DNA from: an uncultured Thermomicrobiales bacterium
GTDB taxonomy: Bacteria; Chloroflexota; Chloroflexia; Thermomicrobiales; Thermomicrobiaceae
Direction of reading: 5' to 3'
NCBI GenBank assembly: GCA_937891245.1
Contig: CALAGB010000041.1
Location: 1-9,282, forward strand
Length of the DNA: 9,282 nt
In this document: one piece after another, positions 1 to 6,583 of the stretch
How the letters are laid out: each line of letters starts with the position of its first letter
Position numbering within the stretch: position 1 is the first letter of the stretch
The notes under the pieces: model-generated
What the model saw: the letters and a program-made list of their open reading frames with translations, nothing else
The model's database searches: none
What the model was told of the DNA's origin: nothing
Position numbers and translations under genes: made by a program

Positions 1-15
1 TGCGCGGTCAGCGTG

Positions 16-129
16 TCATTCGTTGCGGCTGTTACCGTCCATGCCGGCGACGAGAACTGCTCGCCCATCCGCTGCATTGAACTTCAGACGAACATCTCCG
101 TTCATCGCAGAGTCAAACGGCAGGAACGG
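16..129 (-). pseudogene. Possible kelch-like remnant downstream of the kelch gene
   Basis: Read on the minus strand, a short open stretch between two stop codons (TGA at 130-132 and TGA at 16-18) encodes a peptide containing FNAADGRAVLVAGMDGN. This resembles the core of the neighbouring kelch repeats (FNPTTGNIVLFGGQDADG): an F-N-x-x-x-G turn, then a hydrophobic strand, a glycine and an acidic-glycine turn. It lies just past the stop of the kelch gene, in a different reading frame. It could be the debris of a further blade, left after a frameshift and stop, or a chance resemblance. The glycine pair of the kelch motif is only partly kept (VAG instead of FGG). No start signal of its own is evident. 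Nothing else recognisable lies in positions 1-145. Confidence 0.22.
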
Positions 130-145
130 TCACCTTCCGTCCGTT

Positions 146-742
146 CTATTGCACCGGTACCGTCCAGATGTAGGTGCGACTCAGCAACGTGCCATCGGCA
201 TCCTGACCACCGAAAAGCACGATGTTCCCGGTTGTGGGGTTGAAGGCCATCGTCGCATTCTCACGAGCCGTTGGATCCACGCTCGGATTCAACCGGTTCC
301 AATTGGTCCCGTTCCAGACGTAGGTGTCGTTCAGTAACTTCCCGTCAGCGTCCTGACCACCGAAGAGCACGATGTTCCCAGTCGTCGGGTTGAAGGCCAT
401 GCTCGCGTTTTCGCGGGCCGCTGGGTCAACGCTCGGATTCAACCGCTTCCAGGTGCTGCCGTTCCAAACGTAGGTATCGTTCAACAGCACACCGTCGGCG
501 TTCTGGCCACCGAAGAGTACGATATTGCCGGTCGTGGGGTTGAAGGCCGCGCTCGCGTTTTCACGAGCGGCCGGGGAACTGGCTGGGTTGAGACCTCGCC
601 AGTTGGCTTGATTGCCTGCAGCACCCGCTGTCCCCGCTAGAAGCGGGAGGCTCGCCAGCGCAAGCATAATACTGAGTGCGGCAACAGCGACCCAGTAACC
701 GATCGTAGATGAGTGGTGGTGATTGAGCCCCACGGCGTACAC
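146..742 (-). CDS. Secreted three-repeat kelch protein
   Basis: A protein of 198 residues, with no enzymatic motif. I place the start at a GTG (740-742) because AAAGGGGAG lies five bases upstream. A longer reading from an ATG at 821-823 would add 27 residues with no homology and no comparable ribosome site. The N-terminus (VYAVGLNHHHSS, then about 25 hydrophobic residues ending in AGTAGAAG) looks like a signal peptide or membrane anchor, so the protein is probably exported. The rest is three nearly identical 50-residue repeats, each with the pattern AREN-A-FNPTTGNIVLFGG-ADG-LL-TYVWNG-W-RLNPS. This is the kelch pattern of a double glycine after a hydrophobic strand and an aromatic pair later in the blade. 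Kelch propellers normally need five to seven blades, so three are too few to close a ring. The protein may oligomerise, or the gene may be shortened. The last repeat ends in TYIWTVPVQ, which could be a natural end. The function is unknown; kelch domains usually bind proteins or sugars. Its GC content is clearly lower than that of the genes to the right. Confidence 0.82.
   Translation of the reverse strand: MYAVGLNHHHSSTIGYWVAVAALSIMLALASLPLLAGTAGAAGNQANWRGLNPASSPAARENASAAFNPTTGNIVLFGGQNADGVLLNDTYVWNGSTWKRLNPSVDPAARENASMAFNPTTGNIVLFGGQDADGKLLNDTYVWNGTNWNRLNPSVDPTARENATMAFNPTTGNIVLFGGQDADGTLLSRTYIWTVPVQ
171..620 (-). repeat. Three tandem 150-bp repeats encoding kelch blades
   Basis: The landmark TAGGT (plus strand) recurs at 171, 321 and 471, giving an exact period of 150 bp, or 50 codons. 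The two left copies (171-320, 321-470) are the most alike; the third (471-620) diverges at its right end, where the repeat meets the signal-peptide region. Within the core, most base differences between copies appear to be silent, for example in the codons for FNPTTGNIVLFGG. That points to selection on the protein rather than very recent copying. No gaps break the period. Confidence 0.85.
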
Positions 743-747
743 CTGGA

Positions 748-756
748 CTCCCCTTT
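748..756 (-). promoter_or_regulatory. Ribosome binding site deciding the kelch GTG start
   Basis: On the minus strand, AAAGGGGAG lies five bases before the GTG at 742-740. It is a strong purine-rich Shine-Dalgarno sequence. The upstream in-frame ATG at 823 has nothing similar, so the site decides the start in favour of GTG. Confidence 0.6.
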
Positions 757-920
757 CCCATAGTGTGCCTCTGCTGCGGCAACACGGTGAGATTACAGGG
801 GTCGTCGTGTAGGGGACACACATTAAACTCGTGGCTTGGATGCCACTTCGTCACGCTGGTGGCCGGTCGAGCGTCTTTTCGCTCTCGGTCCACTCGTTCC
901 GTCACTGTAGATAACATGCC

Positions 921-932
921 AGGAGATCTCCT
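921..932. promoter_or_regulatory. Perfect 12-bp palindrome, possible operator
   Basis: AGGAGATCTCCT is its own reverse complement. It sits in the divergent intergenic region, about 105 bp before the glycosidase start and 180 bp before the kelch start. Symmetric sites in such places are often bound by dimeric repressors or activators. No regulator gene lies in the window and the symmetry does not extend further, so this is only a candidate. Confidence 0.25.
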
Positions 933-1036
933 AATTCCCTGTTGGCACCAACCTCTTGCCGGCCGCTCCTCTATACTCAGCCTGATCGACGGATGACGCT
1001 CGACGCGGGCGAACGATCGCTCGCGGATAAGGTCGC

Positions 1037-2782
1037 ATGAAACGCCTGCATCGTTTTCTTCTGCACCGCTGGCTCCAAATCGGTCTGCACCTGCTGGTGA
1101 TCGCCGGGCTCACCGGTGGGCTCTTCGCCACCCATGTCGCCGATGGCTATTTCAACCGCGGCGTCGAATCGGGTGAAGACGCGCGGCCGATTCCGTATAC
1201 CGACGTCAACCCGCTCGCCGTCAACACCTTCCTCGATCAGGAAGCCGACCCGGCCAACGTCCAGCGCTCACTGGAGATGATCAAGGCGGGCGGCTTTGGC
1301 TATATCCGCCAGATGTTCCCCTGGTACGAGATCGAGCCGGAGCGTGGCTCGTATTACGACGACAAGAACCAGGTCGACGCGTGGGCCAAGTTCGATCGGA
1401 TCGTCAACATCGCCGATAGCCTCGGCATCGAGATCATCGCGCGGCTCGACAAGCCGCCCGCCTGGGCGCGCGTCAACCAGCCGAACGCCGCCCAGTTCCC
1501 CGACGGCCCGCCAGACAACAACGCGGATTACGCCAACTACGTGGCGGCGGTCGTCACCCGCTATAAAGGGAAGATCCATTACATCCAGATCTGGAACGAG
1601 CCGAACCTGCAAGGCGAATGGGGCGGCGAGCCGATCGACCCGGCCAAATTCACCGAACTCCTGAAAGCGGCCTACACGGCCGCCAAAGCGGCCGATCCGT
1701 CGATCGTCGTCCTCATGCCTGGTCTGGCGCCGACTGATCAGACGGGACCGACCAACCTGAGCGATCTCCTCTTTCTCCAGGGGATGTACGACGCCGGGGC
1801 GAAGGCGTACTTTGACGTTGCCAGCGTTATGGTCTACGGCTATGGCTACTCGCCGTACGACCGGCGGGTCGCATTCGCGCGCAACAACTTCTCACGGCCG
1901 GTCCAGACGCGCGAGATCATGGTGAAAAACGGCGACGCCGCGAAGCCGGTCTGGGCGTCCGAGTACGGCTGGGTTTCGCTGCCGCGCGATTGGGCGGGTG
2001 ATCCGTCGCCCTGGGGTAATCCGGTCAGTCCCGAAAAGCAGGCGAAGTATCTCTATCAGGGCTACCTGCGGGCGCAGCAGGAGTGGCCCTGGATGGGCGT
2101 CATGGCGATCTGGAACTTTCGGACGGTACAGTCGCCGACCGATCCGAATCAGGCCGGCAATCCAACGCGCGGCTTCTCGATCGTCAACTACGACTTCAGC
2201 CCGACGCCCGCCTATACGTTGCTCCAGCAGCAAGCGCCGGCGCTCGACCGCGCCTACACCGGCGCCTATAGCGCCGCCAGCCCGCTGATCCAGCACGCGG
2301 GCGGCTGGTCGCTCAGCGGCAGTGGCGACGCGGCGACGCTCGTGGCGCAGGCGGACGGCGCGCAGGCGACGATCGACTTCTCCGGCACCCGGCTCGACCT
2401 CGAACTGAGCGGTGGCGACGAGGGGCTGGAGGTCTCGATCGACGGCGGAACGGCGCGCACCGCCAGCGCGAGCGGCGGCACACGGCGTGTCACCGTGGCG
2501 GATGGACTCTCCGATGGGCCGCACCGGGCGGTCATCACGGCCTCGGCCGGCGGGGCACAATCCACGAGCATCGCCGGTTTCGATGTCGTGCGTCGCACGA
2601 TCAACGGCTGGATCTATCCCTGGATCTACGGGGCACTCGGCCTGCTGCTCCTGCTCAACCTCGTCTCGCTCGTCTGGGTGATCCTGCGCGCTCGCGAACC
2701 GTCCTCCACCCTCCCGGTCATCGACCACGTCTTCTCGGCCGCTGATCTGCGTGCGACACGCGGCCCGACCCGACACCGCTAG
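1037..2782 (+). CDS. Membrane-anchored clan GH-A glycoside hydrolase (cellulase/GH39-like)
   Basis: A 581-residue protein, probably a retaining glycosidase acting outside the cell. A basic N-terminus (KRLHR) is followed by a membrane segment at about residues 13-35. Residues from about 55 to 400 look like a TIM barrel of clan GH-A (GH5/GH39-like): the region starting VNTFLDQEADP, the strand GFGYIRQMFPW, then WNEPN with the likely acid/base Glu188, and WASEYGW with the likely nucleophile Glu309. The two glutamates are about 120 residues apart, as usual in this clan. A beta-rich domain follows at about 420-515. A second hydrophobic segment (about 522-550) is followed by basic residues (RAR) and a short tail. 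Both membrane segments have positive charges on the side predicted to be cytoplasmic, so the catalytic part would be looped outside and held at both ends. The substrate cannot be read from the sequence. The start at ATG 1037 follows AAGG with four bases between. Family placement is firm at clan level and weak at family level. Confidence 0.85.
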   Translation: MKRLHRFLLHRWLQIGLHLLVIAGLTGGLFATHVADGYFNRGVESGEDARPIPYTDVNPLAVNTFLDQEADPANVQRSLEMIKAGGFGYIRQMFPWYEIEPERGSYYDDKNQVDAWAKFDRIVNIADSLGIEIIARLDKPPAWARVNQPNAAQFPDGPPDNNADYANYVAAVVTRYKGKIHYIQIWNEPNLQGEWGGEPIDPAKFTELLKAAYTAAKAADPSIVVLMPGLAPTDQTGPTNLSDLLFLQGMYDAGAKAYFDVASVMVYGYGYSPYDRRVAFARNNFSRPVQTREIMVKNGDAAKPVWASEYGWVSLPRDWAGDPSPWGNPVSPEKQAKYLYQGYLRAQQEWPWMGVMAIWNFRTVQSPTDPNQAGNPTRGFSIVNYDFSPTPAYTLLQQQAPALDRAYTGAYSAASPLIQHAGGWSLSGSGDAATLVAQADGAQATIDFSGTRLDLELSGGDEGLEVSIDGGTARTASASGGTRRVTVADGLSDGPHRAVITASAGGAQSTSIAGFDVVRRTINGWIYPWIYGALGLLLLLNLVSLVWVILRAREPSSTLPVIDHVFSAADLRATRGPTRHR

Positions 2783-2806
2783 CGCCTGTCGAGACAAAAT
2801 GATCCG

Positions 2807-2832
2807 TTCGGGTAGCGTCGTACTACCCCGAA
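2807..2832 (+). other. Hairpin after the glycosidase stop codon
   Basis: TTCGGGTAG (2807-2815) pairs with CTACCCCGAA (2823-2832) around a seven-base loop, with one bulged base. It starts 25 bp after the glycosidase stop. No T-run follows on either strand, so it is not a classic intrinsic terminator. It could protect the 3' end of the mRNA or be incidental. The rest of the 2783-2946 gap contains no convincing promoter and no credible small gene. Confidence 0.3.
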
Positions 2833-2946
2833 GGATAGGTCCACTTCGGCCAGATAGGCGCACACTGGGACGTGCCATGGATCGATGGGCTCGCCGCACT
2901 CGTCCGCTCGCGCGCAACGGGTCAGTGAAAGGTCTCCCCGACCGAT

Positions 2947-4113
2947 ATGGACGACACCGCTTCTCGTCACGCGGTTGCACAGCCGCACCGTCCCGATCAC
3001 GAGGACCCGCCCGCGCGGTCACGAAAACCCGATCTGGCGGGCGCCGATTTCACGCGACAGCCGTTCGTTCTCGCCTGGGAGATGACGCGCGCCTGCAACC
3101 TGGCCTGTATTCATTGCCGGGCCGATGCGCAACTCCGTCGTGACCCCCGCGAGTTGACGACGAAGGACGCCTACCGCCTGATCGACGACATCGCGGGCTT
3201 CGATGTTCCGCCGACGCTCATCCTGACGGGCGGTGATCCGCTTCGCCGGCCCGATCTGATCGAACTTGTGCGCCATGCGTCAAGCCGCGGCCTTCGCGCA
3301 ACAGTCACTCCGGCGGGCACGCCACTCGCCAGTCATGAACGCCTCGCGGCCTTGCGGGACGCCGGAGTGGCGCGGCTTGCCGTGAGTCTCGATGGGGCCA
3401 CCGCCGAGACGCACGACGCCTTCCGGCGGGTGCCCGGCTCGTTCAAATGGACGCTGGCGATCGTGGAGCATGCGCGCGATCTCGGCCTGCCGGTCCAGCT
3501 CCATACGACGCTCTGCCGGCAGACACTGCCGGAGCTGCACCAGATGGCGGATCTCGCAAGCGACCTGGGGGTCGTCGTGTGGGCCGTTTTTTGCCTGGTC
3601 CCGATGGGACGCGGTCAAACGCTGGAGCCGTTAACGCCGGCCGAATATGAAGAGGTCTTCAACTGGCTGGTCGACCGCAGCGCGGGTGCATCCTGGAACC
3701 TGAAGCTGACGGAGGGGTATCACTTCCGGCGTATTCTCGCGCAACGGGGGGAGCGCGCGATCGCCGGGCTCGGCTTCAAGAGTGGCGACGGGATCGGCCG
3801 TGCGCCGAAGGCCGTCAATGCGGGCAACGGCTTCTGCTTCGTCTCGCACCGGGGCGAGGTCTGCCCGAGTGGCTTCCTGCCAGTCGTGACCGGCAATGTG
3901 CGCGAGCAGTCGATCGTTGATCTCTACCGCAATCATCCCACCTTCAAGACGCTGCGCGATCCCGCACAACTCAGGGGGAAGTGCGGGTCGTGCGGCTTCA
4001 AACAGATCTGTGGTGGCTCACGCTCGCGCGCGTACGCCGCCACCGGCGACTTTCTGGCGGCGGATCCGGCCTGCATCTACGAGCCGGGCGCGGTTCACTC
4101 AAACGCGTCGTAG
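2947..4113 (+). CDS. Radical SAM/SPASM domain protein
   Basis: A 388-residue, probably cytoplasmic iron-sulfur enzyme that would cleave S-adenosylmethionine to start radical chemistry. After a polar N-terminal tail of about 38 residues comes FVLAWEMTRACNLACIHCRA. Its CxxxCxxC (Cys50, Cys54, Cys57) binds the [4Fe-4S] cluster that holds SAM. TGGDP at 94-98 is the GGE-like SAM-binding motif. The C-terminal SPASM region carries Cys297, Cys306, Cys346, Cys349, Cys355 and Cys376 (CGSCGFKQICGG and a final CIYEP), enough for auxiliary clusters. The overall pattern is close to the group annotated as TIGR04053 and related to the AhbC/AhbD/NirJ haem enzymes and to peptide maturases; this placement is from memory. 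No haem-pathway gene or precursor peptide is visible nearby, so the substrate is unknown. ATG 2947 has AAAGG 14 bases upstream, which is rather far, so the exact start is uncertain. It may be co-transcribed with the glycosidase 164 bp upstream. Confidence 0.88.
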   Translation: MDDTASRHAVAQPHRPDHEDPPARSRKPDLAGADFTRQPFVLAWEMTRACNLACIHCRADAQLRRDPRELTTKDAYRLIDDIAGFDVPPTLILTGGDPLRRPDLIELVRHASSRGLRATVTPAGTPLASHERLAALRDAGVARLAVSLDGATAETHDAFRRVPGSFKWTLAIVEHARDLGLPVQLHTTLCRQTLPELHQMADLASDLGVVVWAVFCLVPMGRGQTLEPLTPAEYEEVFNWLVDRSAGASWNLKLTEGYHFRRILAQRGERAIAGLGFKSGDGIGRAPKAVNAGNGFCFVSHRGEVCPSGFLPVVTGNVREQSIVDLYRNHPTFKTLRDPAQLRGKCGSCGFKQICGGSRSRAYAATGDFLAADPACIYEPGAVHSNAS

Positions 4114-4189
4114 CCGGCTGACCGACGGAGAAACAGCGCCCGAGATCGACGCCGGCCCCCAACACGGTCAGCGCCGTCCTGCCGCGACG

Positions 4190-6583
4190 TTATGCCGGAT
4201 GGCGGTGGGTCAGGCCCGGGCTGCTGTCGTCTGCTCCGACGCCGCGACGATCGGCGGAGCGGCCGGGCGGCGGTACGACCGGCGGCGGCTCCGGCGGTGT
4301 CACGTAGGCGCGCGTCTGCGGTGCCCCGGTCGTCAGGCAGACCGGCTCGCCGCAATGGAACACCTCGAGCGGCCTACCGGAGAGTAATTCGTAGCGGACC
4401 TCGTCCGGGCGAATCTCGACACGCAGGCAACTGCCCCGATAGACCACGCGGAAGGACAACCTGGTGAGCGGGACCGGCAAACGCGGTGAAAAGTTCAGGA
4501 CATCGCCCTGATCCCGCATCCCACCGAAGCCGGCGACCGCGACCAGCCAGGCACCGGAAAGCGAGGCGAGGTGCAGGCCATCGGCCGTGTTCCCCGCCAG
4601 ATCGTGCAGGTCGATGAGCGACGTCTCACGGAAGTAGTCGTAGGCGAGCCGGAGATGCCCGACCTCGGCGGCGACGATCGCCTGGATGGAGGCGGACAAC
4701 GACGAGTCGCGCACCGTGATCGCCTCGTAATAATCGAAGTCGCGCAGCTTCTGCTCCGCGTCGAAGCGGTCACCACACAGATAGAGGGCCAGGACTAGAT
4801 CGGCCTGTTTGACGACCTGGCTCGAATAGAGCAGGTAGTAGGGATAGTGGAGGAGCAGCGGATACTCGTTATCACCGTTTGATATGAAGTCCCACGGACG
4901 GTAGCGGGTGAATCCCTCCGACTGCGCCGTCACACCCAGTTTGGTGTCGAACGGCACTGCGACTGCACCGGCCGCCGCGCGCCATGCCTCGACATCGCCC
5001 TGCTCGACTCCCAGCTCGCGCGCGCGCTCGGGATAGCGCTCGACCACATCGGCAGCGACACTCAGGTTGCGCGCGGCCATCAAGTTCGTAAACACGTTGT
5101 TGTCGACGAGCGCGGTGTACTCATCGGGGCCGGTCACACCGTCGATACGAAAGCAGCCTTCCGCGTCATGATGCCCGAGCGACAGCCAGAGGCGCGCCGT
5201 CTCGACAAGCAGGTCGAGACCGGGCCCGCCTTCGAACGCGGTGTCGCCGGTCGCTTTGACATAGCGGCGTACCGCTTCGGCGATGTCGGCATTGATATGG
5301 AAGGCGGCGGTGCCGGCCGGCCAATAGCCGGAGCACTCTTCGCCGCGGATCGTGCGCCAGGGAAACGCCGCGCCGCGCAGCCGCAGCTCATGCGCGCGGG
5401 CACGCGCCAGCTCGAGCGTCGAATGCCGCCAACGCAGAGCGTCGCGAGCAGCTTCGGGCGTGGTGTAGGTCAACACCGGCAGGGTATACATCTCCATGTC
5501 CCAGAAGGTATGACCGTCGTAGCCGCGGCCGGTGAGTCCTTTCGCCGGAATCGCACGCTGCTCGGCGCGGGCGGCCGACTGCACCACCTGGAAGAGGGCG
5601 AACCGCACCGCCTGCTGCAGCTCCGGGTCGCCGTCCAACTCCACATCAGCACGCCCCCACACGTCGTCGAGGTAGGCGCGTTGCGCGGCGAGCAGCCCAT
5701 CCCAGCCGGTGCGACTCGCCGCCGCCAGTGCCGCGTCCACCTGATCGCGTACCGCCGGCATGGAACGACGGCTCGACCAGCCATAGGAGGCGATCTTGAC
5801 GACCGTCAGGCGTTGCCCCGGCTCCAGCTCAGTGCTGATCGTCACGCGCGCCAGGTTCGGCTCGCTGTGGCTCTCGAACACCGTTCCCGGCGGGCCGTCG
5901 AACACATGGTTGAGCCCGGCAGCCATCCCCAACCGGCTGGCGCGCGTACGATGCCCGAGCGAGACCTCGAGACCATGATGCGCGTGGTATTCGCCCACCA
6001 GCGGAGCACGCAAGGCGACCGCCGCCCGTGGGTCGCGTGACTGTTCCGGCAGCGGCTGGTTCGCGACGAGCGTCGACTGCACGACGATCCGGGCTGACGC
6101 ATCGAGCGCCTCAACCTCGTAGCGGACCGCCGCCACCCCGCGCTGGACAAACGAGACCAGCCGGGTCGAACGAATCTTGACCGCCTGGCCGGCCGGGGAG
6201 ATCCAGTGAACCTCTCGTCGCAGGACACCGTCGCGCAGGTCAAGCACGCGCTCATGACGCACGAGCGTCCCGTAGCGCACGTCGAACGGCTCGTCATCGA
6301 CCAGCAGCCGGATGAGCTTGCCGTTCGTCACGTTGATCAGCGACTGGCCCTCTTCCGGATAACCGTAGCCACCCTCGGCATACGGCAATGGCAGCGTCTC
6401 GAAGAAGCCGTTCAGGTATGTCCCTGGCATCCCGTGCGGTTCACCCTCATCGAGGGTTCCACGAAACCCAACGTGGCCGTTGGAGAGGGCGAAGATTGAT
6501 TCGGTGTACGGCAGGAGGTCAAGACGCAGTTCCGGCTCGACGATGGCCCATGGCTCGACCCGCAACACGCCCGGTTCAATCAT
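4190..6583 (-). CDS. GH65 family glycoside phosphorylase/hydrolase
   Basis: A 797-residue cytoplasmic enzyme (no signal peptide) of glycoside hydrolase family 65, which includes maltose, trehalose, kojibiose and nigerose phosphorylases. The N-terminal beta-sandwich begins EPWAIVEPEL and ESIFALSNGHVGFRG, typical of the family. The (alpha/alpha)6 barrel carries GHTFWDMEM (Trp361, Asp362, Glu364) in the substrate region. In TGPDEY, Glu488 is the expected general acid, at almost the same position as Glu487 of Lactobacillus brevis maltose phosphorylase. A later GLHLASLSGAW (His671) falls in the conserved C-terminal barrel region that helps form the phosphate site in phosphorylases. The last 35 or so residues are proline-rich and polar and look disordered. 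The start overlaps the stop of the upstream phosphoglucomutase gene as ATGA, with GGAGGA just before it, so the two are translationally coupled. The expected product, beta-glucose 1-phosphate, is the substrate of that neighbour. Disaccharide specificity, and phosphorolysis versus hydrolysis, cannot be settled by eye. From memory, the closest characterised-genome match is mycobacterial Rv3401. Confidence 0.93.
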   Translation of the reverse strand: MIEPGVLRVEPWAIVEPELRLDLLPYTESIFALSNGHVGFRGTLDEGEPHGMPGTYLNGFFETLPLPYAEGGYGYPEEGQSLINVTNGKLIRLLVDDEPFDVRYGTLVRHERVLDLRDGVLRREVHWISPAGQAVKIRSTRLVSFVQRGVAAVRYEVEALDASARIVVQSTLVANQPLPEQSRDPRAAVALRAPLVGEYHAHHGLEVSLGHRTRASRLGMAAGLNHVFDGPPGTVFESHSEPNLARVTISTELEPGQRLTVVKIASYGWSSRRSMPAVRDQVDAALAAASRTGWDGLLAAQRAYLDDVWGRADVELDGDPELQQAVRFALFQVVQSAARAEQRAIPAKGLTGRGYDGHTFWDMEMYTLPVLTYTTPEAARDALRWRHSTLELARARAHELRLRGAAFPWRTIRGEECSGYWPAGTAAFHINADIAEAVRRYVKATGDTAFEGGPGLDLLVETARLWLSLGHHDAEGCFRIDGVTGPDEYTALVDNNVFTNLMAARNLSVAADVVERYPERARELGVEQGDVEAWRAAAGAVAVPFDTKLGVTAQSEGFTRYRPWDFISNGDNEYPLLLHYPYYLLYSSQVVKQADLVLALYLCGDRFDAEQKLRDFDYYEAITVRDSSLSASIQAIVAAEVGHLRLAYDYFRETSLIDLHDLAGNTADGLHLASLSGAWLVAVAGFGGMRDQGDVLNFSPRLPVPLTRLSFRVVYRGSCLRVEIRPDEVRYELLSGRPLEVFHCGEPVCLTTGAPQTRAYVTPPEPPPVVPPPGRSADRRGVGADDSSPGLTHRHPA

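Larger units (their letters stand above)
743..1036. other. Divergent intergenic region between kelch and glycosidase genes
   Basis: These 294 bp must hold the promoters for both divergent genes. I see no convincing sigma-70 pair. On the plus strand, TATACT at 972-977 looks like a -10 box, but the nearest -35-like hexamer, TTGGCA (942-947), is 24 bp away, which is too far. The glycosidase start at 1037 has only a modest ribosome site (AAGG, 1029-1032). The open frames across this interval resemble no protein I recognise. The one clear structural feature is the palindrome at 921-932. Confidence 0.5.

Noticed and set aside
171..620. CRISPR array or non-coding minisatellite
   Set aside because: The 150-bp units have no repeat-spacer structure and are explained fully as coding kelch blades.
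743..823. Longer kelch protein starting at ATG 823
   Set aside because: The extra 27 residues do not look like a signal peptide, and the strong ribosome site belongs to the GTG at 742.
2807..2832. Intrinsic terminator for the glycosidase
   Set aside because: The hairpin is followed by a purine-rich sequence rather than a T-run.
1892..3022. Long minus-strand open frame opposite the glycosidase
   Set aside because: It is antisense to a well-supported gene, is rich in Arg, Ala, Asp and Gly as GC-rich shadow frames are, and shows no domain.
2799..3143. Possible precursor peptide for the radical SAM enzyme
   Set aside because: The frame is Arg-rich, overlaps the radical SAM gene extensively, lacks a ribosome site, and shows no leader or repeated Cys, Gly or Tyr core.
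4117..4172. Bidirectional terminator between the convergent genes
   Set aside because: GCTGACCG and CGGTCAGC are 8-bp inverted repeats, but they are 40 bases apart and have no T-run, so a terminator is not supported.
5168..6040. 290-codon plus-strand open frame
   Set aside because: It is fully antisense to the GH65 gene, whose motifs are intact; the composition is that of a shadow frame.
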